Source: Theristus sp. LFF4_11 (taxonomy: Eukaryota > Nematoda > Chromadorea > Monhysterida > Xyalidae). Taken from it: DNA of 64,000 nucleotides. A program made the position numbers and the translations under genes. Positions 38,081 through 47,414 of the stretch are shown here, piece after piece. The notes beneath the pieces are model-generated. The model did not search any database, was not told the DNA's origin, and saw only the letters and a program-made list of their open reading frames with translations. Positions within the stretch are counted from its first letter, which is position 1. Each line of letters begins with the position of its first letter. The DNA lies in contig JASANC010003791.1 in NCBI GenBank assembly GCA_030248135.1, positions 18,650 through 82,649 on the forward strand, read 5' to 3'.

Positions 38081-41000
38081 GATGTCTGCGTTTTTATTCA
38101 GTTTCAGAATCCGGGGCAACAATATAAAAGTCAAGGCACGATTATTACATAATGATAGCAATGAAAATCACCACAAGGGGTTCACTTATATACGTCACAC
38201 CACCCGTGTGAAGTCGGATGGGCGAATAACGCTGCGAATAGCGCCGCCGACCTACAGACATCCGTGAACAGAAGAGCAAAAAGTACGGTAACCAGCACTA
38301 TAGTCGGTGACGACAAAAGAGAAAAGGTCGAAAAGATTTACTTACAAATGCGATGCAGCCACGACCGTGGACGCCGAACTTGCCATAGCAGTAGCGACAT
38401 CCCTTGGCGGGACATCCGGGTGAATGCGAATTGACGAAGCCGCCACAGATCCAGCAGAGCTGATTTGTGCAGTTGGCTGCGTGCTGCTGCTGACGGTTGT
38501 GGCATTGTGGACATCGACAGTGTGCGAGATGGTGGCCGTCACAGATGCCACATTGCGGGCAGATGCGTCTCAGGGTGCGTCTCATGGTGCCGGCCGTGGG
38601 GTTCTGCGTATCGGGTTGACTGTACACTTTTGCTTTGAGCACTTTCGTGTGACTGGTACCCGGTGCACTATCGTCAGTGCTCGTTTCGGTTGTCTGGGTG
38701 ATTTTATTGTCGTCGGCAGTTTTGTCAGTGTTGTTTTCGGTTGTGGTTGTCTGAGTGGTTTTACTGTCGTCGGCAGTTTTGTCAGTGTTGTCTTCGGTTG
38801 TGGTTGTCTGGGTCGTTTTACTGTCGTCGGCAGTTTTGTCAGTGTTGTCTTCGGTTGTGGTTGTCTGGGTGGTTTTACTATCGTCGGCAGTTTTGTCAGT
38901 GTTGTCTTCGGTTGTGGTTGTCTGGGTAGTTTTACTGTCGTCGGCAGTTTTGTCAGTGTTGTCTTCGGTTGTGGTTGTCTGGGTGGTTTTACTGTCGTCG
39001 GCAGTTTTGTCAGTGTTGTCTTCGGTTGTGGTTGTCTGGGTAGTTTTACTGTCGTCGGCAGTTTTGTCAGTGTTGTCTTCGGTTGTGGTTGTCTGGGTCG
39101 TTTTACTGTCGTCGGCAGTTTTGTCAGTGTTGTCTTCGGTTGTGGTTGTCTGGGTGGTTTTATTGTCGTCGGCAGTTTTGTCAGTGTTGTCTTCGGTTGT
39201 GGTTGTCTGAGTGGTTTTACTGTCGTCGGCAGTTTTGTCAGTGTTGTCTTCGGTTGTGGTTGTCTGGGTAGTTTTACTGTCGTCGGCAGTTTTGTCAGTG
39301 TTGTCTTCGGTTGTGGTTGTCTGGGTCGTTTTACTGTCGTCGGCAGTTTTGTCAGTGTTGTCTTCGGTTGTGGTTGTCTGGGTGGTTTTACTGTCGTCGG
39401 CAGTTTTGTCAGTGTTGTCTTCGGTTGTGGTTGTCTGGGTAGTTTTACTGTCGTCGACAGTTTTGTCAGTGTTGTCTTCGGTTGTGGTTGTCTGGGTAGT
39501 TTTACTGTCGTCGGCAGTTTTGTCAGTGTTGTCTTCGGTTGTGGTTGTCTGGGTAGTTTTACTGTCGTCGGCAGTTTTGTCAGTGTTGTCTTCGGTTGTG
39601 GTTGTCTGGGTAATTTTACTGTCGTCGGCAGTTTTGTCAGTGTTGTCTTCGGTTGTGGTTGTCTGGGTGGTTTTGCTGTCGTCGGCAGTTTTGTCAGTGT
39701 TGTCTTCGGTTGTAGTTGTCTGGGTTACTGTCGTCGGCAGTTTTGTCAGTGTTGTCTTCGGTTGTGGTTGTCTGGGTGGTTTTACTGTCGTCGGCAGTTT
39801 TGTCAGTGTTGTCTTCGGTTGTGGTTGTCTGGGTAGTTTTACTGTCGTCAGCAGTTTTGTCAGTGTTGTCTTCGGTTGCGGTTGTCTGGGTAGTTTTACT
39901 GTCGTCGGCAGTTTTGTCAGTGTTGTCTTTGGTTGTGGTTGTCTGGGTAGTTTTACTGTCGTCGGCAGTTTTGTCAGTGTTGTCTTCGGTTGTGGTTGTC
40001 TGGGTAGTTTTACTGTCGTCGGCAGTTTTGTCAGTGTTGTCTTCGGTTGTGGTTGTCTGGGTGGTTTTACTATCGTCGGCAGTTTTGTCAGTGTTGTCTT
40101 CGGTTGTGGTTGTCTGGGTAGTTTTACTGTCGTCGGCAGTTTTGTCAGTGTTGTCTTCGGTTGTGGTTGTCTGGGTGGTTTTACTGTCGTCGGCAGTTTT
40201 GTCAGTGTTGTCTTCGGTTGTGGTTGTCTGGGTAGTTTTACTGTCGTCAGCAGTTTTGTCAGTGTTGTCTTCGGTTGTGGTTGTCTGGGTAGTTTTACTG
40301 TCGTCGGCAGTTTTGTCAGTGTTGTCTTCGGTTGTGGTTGTCTGGGTAGTTTTACTGTCGTCGGCAGTTTTGTCAGTGTTGTCTTTGGTTGTGGTTGTCT
40401 GGGTAGTTTTACTGTCGTCGGCAGTTTCGTCAGTGTTGTCTTCGGTTGTGGTTGTCTGGGTAGTTTTACTGTCGTCGGCAGTTTTGTCAGTGTTGTCTTC
40501 GGTTGTGGTAGTCTGGGTAGTTTTACTGTCGTCGGCAGTTTTGTCAGTGTTGTCTTCGGTTGTGGTTGTCTGGGTGGTTTTACTGTCGTCGGCAGTTTTG
40601 TCAGTGTTGTCTTCGGTTGTGGTTGTCTGGGTAGTTTTACTGTCGTCGGCAGTTTTGTCAGTGTTGTCTTCGGTTGTGGTTGTCTGGGTAGTTTTATTGT
40701 CGTCGGCAGTTTTGTCAGTGTTGTTTTGGTCTGTCTGGGTGTCTTTGTCGTCTTCATCATCGTTGCTCCACTCAGCATCGTCGCATTCGAGGATTTTTGA
40801 TTCGTCATAGTCCGGCAACGGCGAACCGGTGAAAACTGGTGGACCGGACTGGCGTAGCGACTTTGAAGTCGAAATGTTGTTAATCACGCGTTCAATTTGC
40901 GCACATTGTTGTTTGAGCTCGTGGTATTCTTTCCTTACTCGGATCAGCTTCGTTGTTATCTTGTCGTTTTTGGTTTGCAGGTCAGTGAAACGATCTTCGA

Positions 41001-44000
41001 TGTCGTCAAGGGTGGAGTTGTTCGTCTGTGTCTGTGTGGCGCAACTGCTGGCTGTTGTCGTCTGCGTCGCTACTGAGCACATGTCTGGACCTACCGTTTG
41101 TGTCTCTGTCGTGTGTGTGTCCGGGGGTAACGTTTGAGTTGTTGCTGAGGTCGTGTCGGGCGTCGCTTGTGTCGCAGCAGTTGCAGTCACGGGTGTCATG
41201 GCCGAGAAATCTGAAATTGGGCTATATGTTACCTCCTTGAATTGCGTGTTGTCTGGAGGAGCAATGAGCTCGCTGATTTCTGGAAACTGTCTTCGTCTTA
41301 TCGGCGGAAAAAACTGTCGGGTATGATCAGCTTTAACCCTGCAGGCTTTTTTGTTATAAAATTTGGTTTACCTTTAGCGTTACGCTGGTTTTCTGAAGTA
41401 CCTGATGCTTCAGTAGGCAAGAAGGCGCCTAGATTAACATCGTCGTCGGATGACGGAGTGTCAGGCGTACGCGGTTGAGTCGAATATGACGTCGAGTAAC
41501 TGTCCTCATCGGCAGACAGATACTCATCGCTGTGGTTGTCCATATCAGAAAAATTATTATGCGGCAATAATGAATGGCGAGTGAAGATCTGAGAAATGTG
41601 CGCAACATTAATCATGGCGGTCAATGAAGAATTTTTTAGAAAAGTCCATGGAACGATCAAGCTCAGAAAAAAGAGTAGTGTCATGAGCGGGCGATGCATC
41701 GAAGTGAGAAACAAACGCATTGCTAGTCATGGCCTGTCTTCGAGGTGGCTTTGAACAAAACGATTTCTTGGGGTGTACGTGTTAGGTTACGTCTCACCCA
41801 GTTAGCAGGCCGAGCAAAGCGTGATTGTCGAGGAGAAAACTGAAAATGATTTTGAGAATGAAATGGCGCGGACGGAAAATTGTCTGAGCGTCTGTTTTGT
41901 CTCGACGGCTGATAAAAGCGATTTTGAAAACGTCCGTGAAAAGCCTTGAGAAAGTGGGCGATTGTTGTTGTTATTTAAAAACATCTGTTTTGCAGCATCG
42001 AATTTTCCGAGTCAGGTTTTGGCGTCCGGTGATCCTTTGTTTGGGTTATCTGTGAAATTTTCTTTTCAAGCTCGGAACATTTTGCAAGCAGCGTCTTGTG
42101 ATCTGTAGTCAGGAGATCTGTGTTATGCGTGTGCGCGTCCGGGGGCTCAGCTAAAGCAGCATGTGAAAGTGTACTGGTGTGGCGCGGTGTAAAGTGGCAA
42201 CATTGCTAATGTTTTTTTTTGGGATCCCAGTCGTTGCTAAATCCACCACGCACAATACAATCTTCCATCTGTCTGGGCAGCCTTTACGAGTGCTTTATAT
42301 GACTCAGGCATGCTTGACAGAGAATGAATGTTTTGACTTCGGACATTAGTCCAGCAAGAAAAATTTGTCTGAGCATACAGTCACGAGCTTGACTTTGTTT
42401 GATGCCGAACGCTAAGTCAGAAAGTCTGCGGATTTTGACATTAAAGTGTGCCATTGTCTTCGTTGATTCACGGGGCAATTGTCTTCGTTGATTAAGCATG
42501 GCCATCGAGAGAATGGCGTCCTGGTCGCGTTTAAAATGTGTCAAAAATTCGGTCCAAATACGGTTATAGTTCCTTTGGTCTAAAGGTTCAGCTCAGCTCC
42601 TGTTCTAACGCCGCAGTTCCATCAATCAAAGCCTGCTAATTATCGTCCGTGTTTGGCAAATTGCACAGTAAGTCGGAGGCGCCGAAAAGTCTGTCGTTAC
42701 TGTTTGCGCTGAAATTACGTTTCTGCTAGTGTAGATCAGGAGGCGGTTGGGCACGCGATTGTTTAGTCTGAGCATTGTCTTCTGAATTGTCAATGGAACT
42801 CAAGCTTTTTAATTGTTCACGTCTTTGCGCGCGTGCGTTTCTTTCAATTAATTGTCTTTGCATTTACCGGCCTGGCATAAACGTCAATGGAGATGTCAAT
42901 GAGTTTTTTTTGTGGCGCGTGGTCACCAGTGTTACAAACGGGAGATGTACGTGTGTTTTTGAGTCTCTCGTTTGCACGATTGTTGCAGTCCAAGTCCGTC
43001 TTTGATGTCTGTGTTTTTTCATCAGGTTCAGAGACCGGGGCAGCAGTATAAAAAAAGTCAAGGCGCGATTATTACATAATGATAACAACGTAAATCATCA
43101 CAAGGCCTACACTTACATACGATTTCAAAAGTTATGAAATGTGGTGCAATCAAAACATATAACAAACTTACGTCAGGGTGTCTGTGTCTTTCAAACCGTC
43201 TGAGTCATGGTGACGAAACTTGTTAGTAGGGGTGGGGGTGTGGTTGGAACCAACTATTACGTCACACCGTCAATGAGTCATAACGTCCAAAAAAGTAACG
43301 ACCGAGTAAAAAGTGTCCGAACGCAAACCGCCCACACCGGTACTCACCTCAATGGCATTACGATGTTCGATGGCCTCCATGTGCGTGCGTGCGTGCGACA
43401 CCGACATCAGATGGAAGTTGCACGCTCGACAGAAGTAGACGTACGCGGCGAAACGTTGATCGCTGCGCGCCTGCAGATCAACAAAGTTGCATTTTGTGGT
43501 GATTTTTGTGCATTTCGGCCTGGCTGGCCAACATTAGATGCAAAACAGGTGTGGCCTCATCAGAGCATGTGCCTCTCTCTCGAACCGCAACAGAAGTCCG
43601 AAAATGAACAAAAAGCACATCTTCATGTAAGTTCATGAAGTTGCGTTCACATTCCCATCCATCTCTTGATGTTTTTATGCAAAAGCTTAGCTTATTCGTG
43701 TAATCCGTGTGCCACATTCAAATCAACAGCATTGAAGGCTGATTGCATATTGCAAACGAAATCAGACAACAGGTCTTCTTTAAAAAAAGCAAAAAAATCG
43801 TTGGAAAATCCAAAAGACACCAAGAAAACTCATTGGACACCTCACCTTTCGTATGACGTAGATCGCTTCCGATTTCAGAAACGCCACAGACGCTTGTGCA
43901 ACTGGTTCTTTGACTGAAAATTCTTCAGAATTTAGCAGGACAGCTTTTGAAACAAGAACGGACAAATTTGAAGGATAAATTTTCCTCATAAGAAAACAGG

Positions 44001-47000
44001 AAAACATGAAAAGCATTTCATAGTTTTCAATAATCCGAAAAACAAAAAAAAGTGATGCGCCCAACTTCGAGACCACCAAAGCAACTTCGGGAAGCTAAAC
44101 TGCGTTTCGCACCGGTGTTCAGGCCAAAGCTGCGCTGATGACAAAATCCCGTGATGTTTATTGTGTGGTGATTTGGATATTGCCTGTTTCGTCTGAACGC
44201 AGGTGCAAAACGCAGCTTTAGTAAGTGAATGGCACGCTAAGGTAACCGAAAACCTGCAAAAAGCGCTCACTTTTGCGCTGATCATTCGGGCCGCTTCGTT
44301 TCGGCTGCGCGCGCAACGACTGCACCGCTTCTTCGATCGCTTTTTCAATGTCGTCCACTCGCGCGTCACTGGACAACAGCGACTCCAACGAGTAGAAGAA
44401 TCGATCGACGCGCGATGGATCGTTGGAGCGACGTCGCTTCGATGGTTGATCGCGATACTCGACCGTCACCTGGCAGTTTTTGAAAATAGGTTTTTTTTTC
44501 ATTTTACAGTTTATCTCTATCATCTGTATGATCATATGCAATTAGCTGATTGGTTAATGACCACGCGGTGCAAACATTCTGTGCAGGAGGACAAACTCTG
44601 CCTCCACTCACTGCAATGCCTGCACAGAATGCGTGCATCACGAAGTCCACCAACCAGCCAATCAGCTAATTGTAAATGATATAAAAACAGACTGTGTAGA
44701 TGTATTAGTGTGCCAAATCGCTGAGTGGCTGGTTTTGAATTCATCTGATTGATTGTGTGTGCTTGATGCAGACAATCAGCAGCGTGCCAGATTCAAATAC
44801 TCAAAGTGCATAATCTTAAACGTTTGACGGTACGGTCGCATTTTGGATCTGTTATTCAGGTCAAAACTGAGCGCAGAAATGGAACGAAAATTGGAATTCA
44901 AAAACCACAAACGTCACCGGATAAAATGAAGTTGGTCAAGTCAAGTAAATTGTGAAAAAGAAAAACAAAAAAACATAATTTCAAAGATTTCCCGACCTGA
45001 ATGTACTCCAGAAGGCGATTTTTCAGCTTGTGACGAGCGACGCGAACCTGTGAATAGAAAATCCAAATTCGTTTTCTGAATCTGAAGCAAATAATCAAAG
45101 AATTTCAGAAAAATTATCTCAAGTAAAAAAAAAACATCGAGTGAACCAAAAACACGTCAAAAGTCACACACAACCAACCTGAAACTCATGATAGGCAAAT
45201 TGGCACGACGAAAAGCCGATGAACGATGCCACGAGCTCTTGGAGGCTCTCTTTCGAAGGCGTTTGTTGCGGCGCTGACGACTGGGCGTTTGGTGGTAAAC
45301 TTGACGTTGCAACTGGAGTGCCCTTCTTTTTACCCGTGCTATTGTTGCTGCCGATTGTTTTTGCGCTGGATTTACCTGAACACAAAATAAAAGAAACGAG
45401 TTTGTTTATTCTTAAAGTTCTTACCAGTGGACTTAAAGCGCCGTGACGCCCAAAAATTGTCGAATGAAACGAACCGTTCAATGACAAACACAAAACAAAT
45501 GGAGAAAGAATTGTACCTTTTTCAGAACCGGCTTTTGTTGACAGAGAGGAAGTGATTGGTGTTTGCGACTGCTGCGCTGTTGGGAGGCTCTGTTGTTCTG
45601 GCTGTGTTGCCGCGTGCGTTGGCGACGTATTGGAGGATTGAGCGTCGGCAGAGTGCGGCTGAAACGAAATAAGACAGTAAATTGACAAAATGACATGAAA
45701 CAAACCAAAATGAGTGAAGAAAACATGAGAAGAACTGTCAATCCACAAAATCACAATCACCGATTTCGTGAACTGTGTGGCTTTGTTACACCTGATCTCT
45801 TTTATAGATTCGTCTCTTCATGGAGTTTTAGTGATTCATAAATGCTCATGAGACGCCCAAAGGCAGGATAGATCATTGCTCAGACAGTGTCCACCACCGT
45901 CTCGTGGCTCACGAGCACGCTCAGCTTCTATTCACCCCGAGCCGAACACCAAAACGGGACGAAAACCACTGGAGTGTAGGTACGTTAGGGGTTTCTGGAA
46001 ACAGTGGGGGGGGGGGAGGGGGGTCATGCAGATTGATTAAAAAAACAAAAAAAAACTTGACAAAAAAACTCCGCTGCAAAAAGCATAAAAAAGCCAGCGC
46101 CGCCCGACCGAGCAACTGGAGTTCGCCGTCGTCGTTGCGCCGCTGGTCGTCGCCGACTGGTCGCGCTCGAGATTCGAATGTTTTCGTATGAGGCGCTCGG
46201 CGATCGTCGGCTTCCGTCGACTGTCGTTGGCGCCCGTTTTGTTGTTTCGTTGCGCTCGCCGCTTCGACAGCGACTTCTGGATGCCGCCGCCGCCGCCGCT
46301 CGCTGTCGCTGGTTCGGTTTTTTTTGACGAACCAACTGAAAAATACACACACACACACACACACTTTTGAATTCACGGTCAACGCCCATTCGGTAACATT
46401 TGACGTGATCGTTTTAACCGCAACATTTGCAGTAACATCGGCGGCACCGTCGGCCATCGAAACCGGAATAGGAGAAGATCAGATAACTGGTGAGCCCCGG
46501 AGGAGGTTGTCCCCACTTCCCGATGTTACGTGGCAAGTGTGTGCACTAGTGTATGTAGTCGTTCACTTCACGGCGACCGGAGTGGTCAGCCATCCATTCT
46601 GCTCTGTTCTGTTTTATTCGGCGCTTTTAAGCGTCAGGCAAATGCACCAGGAAACAAGTTTTAATCCAGCAAGCTGGGTGCACACAGCCAGAGAGAAACT
46701 CCACCAGAGTTGCTTTCAGGTTCCCAAAATCAACAAACATTATGCAAACAGCAAACAATAAAAGAAATAAAGTGAAATCCCACCGGACTCGGCCATTTTG
46801 GAGGCAGTGCCGGATTTCGCAATGGTCGTCTCCAAACTGGACTGTTTGTTGTTCACCGTCTTTTTCGCAGAGTTTCGTCGCCCGCTGTCAACAACAGCAG
46901 CGGACAACTGAGTACCGGACGGCTGCATACCGGGCGGACGACGTAGCACTTTGACCGCACTGAATTGCGCCTGCAACGAAAATCATGAATCAAGATGGAG

Positions 47001-47414
47001 ATAACATGATCAAATAGTTGCTAACTTTCAGCATAGAAATTGAAGTTCGTATTTCATTTTGATTTTTTTTCGAATCAGAAGACGAGACCGACTGCGGATT
47101 TTCGATGACTTCACTAACTCTCTTTCGACAGATACAGTTCTGTTCCGCCGGCTATTTTTACATCACATACAATGAGCTGATTGGTTGAACACATGATGCA
47201 TGCATTGCGCAGGATTGACCCCCCCCCAAACATTGGCTGCACAGAATCCATGCATCACTTATGAACCGACCAATCAGGTACTTGTACATGATACAACAAT
47301 AAAACTGCGCAATTCACATTATCACGTCCAAAGTCCAAAAAAAAACTCCAATAAAAAAGTTCTTAAAACACACCATACCTGTGTTTTCTCAGATCCATCT
47401 TGTTCAGACTGCAT
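23465..47414 (-). CDS. TUT4/7: TUT4/TUT7-type terminal uridylyltransferase with duplicated nucleotidyltransferase modules
   Basis: Predicted 2019 aa. Exons, high to low: 47414-47379, 46970-46784, 46335-46109, 45658-45517, 45375-45179, 45047-44997, 44469-44271, 43913-43846, 43470-43348, 37718-37538, 37414-37265, 36845-36693, 36325-36249, 35961-35854, 35814-35764, 35716-35624, 35290-35119, 34674-34526, 34133-33928, 33762-33675, 33456-33289, 33163-33092, 32918-32840, 32460-32306, 31959-31809, 31482-31280, 30787-30645, 30166-29941, 29716-29633, 29494-29272, 29056-28929, 28605-28405, 28090-27960, 27331-27177, 26623-26426, 25709-25504, 25349-25100, 24806-24562, 24274-24197, 23770-23465. Domains: C2H2 finger (about 383-405); degenerate first transferase (YGSCRTGAAL, then VNLEL without the DxD) with its PAP-associated domain; CCHC knuckle (about 1050-1063); active second transferase (FGSSVNQFGFNDSDIDLCL) with PAP domain (IEDPFDLSHNLAAGLSRR); CCHC knuckle (about 1460); Q-rich tail. 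In other animals these enzymes uridylate pre-let-7 and mRNA 3' ends in the cytoplasm. The tail and 35814-35764 are least certain. Confidence 0.9.
24664..24756 (-). repeat. Trinucleotide tract coding 31 glutamines in TUT
   Basis: Within exon 38 of the TUT model, read as CAA with a few CAG codons. The reading frame is fixed by the exon ends: upstream GTTYFDAASNSAHLQS, downstream RLLPHANSAP. The other frames would give poly-Asn or poly-Thr but do not splice in phase. Confidence 0.8.
25385..25505. repeat. CAGCTGATTGG-family MITE, right end lost
   Basis: Starts TA then CAGTCGAACTCTAAATTCT, continues with GTCAGCTGATTGGTTGGG and ends without an inverse arm at the boundary of a TUT exon (25504). The decayed right side therefore abuts the 5' splice site of that exon. 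Confidence 0.65.
27340..27545. repeat. Dispersed repeat containing AACGCCGTCGAGT, inverse copy
   Basis: Inverse match to 12225-12420, with blocks TCTGTGCGTTCGGGGGATCG, CGACGGCGTTCGG and AACATCGCC. It reaches almost to the 3' splice site of the TUT exon starting at 27331. Confidence 0.5.
28196..28287. repeat. Foldback-family fragment with GTTCATAC/GTATGAAC
   Basis: Contains GTATGAACGGCAGTATGCAA and GCATACGTCAGGTATGAACG. It is the inverse of part of the element at 34848-35046, in a TUT intron. Confidence 0.55.
29184..29246. repeat. Short palindromic hairpin element, TTAA family, copy 4
   Basis: The cleanest copy: 63 bp flanked by TTAA at 29180-29183 and 29247-29250. Arms are GGTGCATTCATGAAGCAGTA and the inverse, TACTGCTTCATGAATGCCCC. 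It nearly fills the short TUT intron 29271-29057. Confidence 0.8.
30425..30537 (+). repeat. Short repeat with decayed hammerhead-like core, copy 1
   Basis: About 110 bp in a TUT intron. It has CACTGATAAGGCC, then about 30 bases, then GGCCAGGCCGAAATG. Other copies are at 33500-33602 and, inverse, at 43479-43585. The core here departs from the ribozyme consensus at one position. Confidence 0.55.
31153..31256. repeat. CAGCTGATTGG-family MITE, compact
   Basis: Arms are ATGCAATCAGCTGATTGGTT and CCAACCAATCAGCTGACTGC, TATGAT, around GGCGGAGTCCAGGCCAGCAC. It ends about 25 bp before the 5' splice site side of the TUT exon that holds the DxD motif. Confidence 0.7.
33500..33602 (+). repeat. Short repeat with decayed hammerhead-like core, copy 2
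   Basis: Same family as 30425-30537: ACCGATGAGAGGCC, then GGTTGGCCGGGCCGAATTGC. Two core positions differ from the ribozyme consensus. In a TUT intron. Confidence 0.55.
34848..35046. repeat. Foldback element with CCGTTCATACTGACGTATGC ends
   Basis: The left arm GGCCCGTTCATACTGACGTA is mirrored by CATACGTCAGTATTG on the right. Internal copies of CATACTGCCGTTCATAC and GGCACGTCAGGTCT form nested hairpins. In a TUT intron. Related pieces are at 28196-28287 and near 12135. Confidence 0.65.
38017..38199 (-). repeat. 3' LTR, internally deleted
   Basis: Matches the other LTR at both ends but lacks about 150 bp that are present at 43110-43257. The deletion joint lies at TACG, which occurs at both borders in the longer LTR. 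It also has a GTT microsatellite absent from the other LTR. Confidence 0.8.
38298..41199 (-). pseudogene. Repeat-array and zinc-knuckle protein of the LTR element, frameshifted
   Basis: Starts at 41199 with a Thr-rich N-terminus, then a predicted coiled coil (about residues 60-110, LQTKNDKITTKLIRVRKEY), an acidic stretch, and about 36 copies of TTTTEDNTDKTADDSKTTQ encoded by 57-bp units. Near 39724 one unit lacks 5 bp. The frame from 41199 therefore stops at 39694, and the C-terminal part continues in another frame to the stop at 38298. That part ends in four zinc knuckles, each C-x2-C-x6-H-x3-C, for example CPQCHNRQQQHAANC and CWICGGFVNSHSPGC. The array is uncommonly well preserved for a dead element. 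I know no family with this combination. It could be a Gag extension or a captured host frame. Confidence 0.7.
38698..40735 (-). repeat. 57-bp tandem array, about 36 units
   Basis: Units differ mainly at one position (GGGTAG, GGGTGG or GGGTCG before TTTTACTG). Variant GAGTGG units recur 456 bp apart, which is exactly eight units, so blocks of units have been duplicated. One unit (near 39724) is 5 bp short. All other length changes keep the 57-bp period and hence the frame. Confidence 0.95.
42284..42544 (-). pseudogene. Gag capsid-like fragment of the LTR element
   Basis: An 86-codon frame whose composition and pattern resemble a retrotransposon Gag capsid helix bundle, with the typical FLAGL-like turn (QIFLAGLMSEVKTFIL). 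It is closed on both sides by stops or frame shifts, so the gag frame is broken here. A 140-codon frame further along (41720-41298) may be another piece. Family assignment is by eye and tentative. Confidence 0.5.
42930..43266 (-). repeat. 5' LTR, longer form
   Basis: A 337-bp direct repeat of the 3' LTR. Shared stretches include GATTATTACATAATGATA and ATGTACGTGTGTTTTT. Confidence 0.8.
43479..43585 (-). repeat. Short repeat with intact hammerhead-like core, copy 3
   Basis: On the minus strand it reads CTGATGAGGCC (from 43563), about 30 bases, then GGCCGAAA (to 43513). It lies directly upstream of TUT exon 9, so its 3' side supplies that exon's splice acceptor region. Confidence 0.55.
44530..44690. 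repeat. CAGCTGATTGG-family MITE
   Basis: Arms are ATATGCAATTAGCTGATTGG and CCAATCAGCTAATTGTAAAT; the centre holds paired CATTCTGTGCAGG and CCTGCACAGAATG blocks. In a TUT intron. Confidence 0.7.
47168..47300. repeat. CAGCTGATTGG-family MITE, diverged
   Basis: Arms are ACAATGAGCTGATTGGTTGA and GACCAATCAGGTACTTGTAC; the centre has GATGCATGCATTGCGCAG and CATGCATCAC. In TUT intron 1. Confidence 0.6.

Larger units (their letters stand above)
38017..43266 (-). mobile_element. Gag-only (non-autonomous) LTR retrotransposon inserted in a TUT intron
   Basis: The long terminal repeats are 38017-38199 (183 bp) and 42930-43266 (337 bp). Both begin TGTTACAAACGGG and end CGTCACA in plus orientation. The whole element is flanked by CCGT (38013-38016 and 43267-43270), or ACCGT if one terminal base is shared, as expected for integrase insertion. 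The element reads on the minus strand. Directly after the 5' LTR, at 42928, is TGGTGACCACGCGCC, a plausible primer-binding site starting TGG. Inside are a Gag-like fragment and a long repeat/zinc-knuckle frame. I find no protease, reverse transcriptase, RNase H or integrase. The element accounts for most of the 5.6-kb intron between TUT exons 9 and 10. Confidence 0.85.

Noticed and set aside
38698..40735. Regular repeats suggesting a CRISPR array
   Set aside because: Units are contiguous with no spacers, the repeats vary, and the context is eukaryotic.
38424..40810. Long plus-strand open frames rich in VVGSFVSVVFGCGCLG and VVLLSSAVLSVLSS
   Set aside because: They are antisense readings of the 57-bp array. 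Any frame stays open because the unit is a multiple of three and lacks stops; the minus-strand frame has the flanking coiled coil and zinc knuckles.
42775..43005. Plus-strand open frame over the 5' LTR
   Set aside because: It crosses the LTR boundary and has no coding features; the element reads on the other strand.
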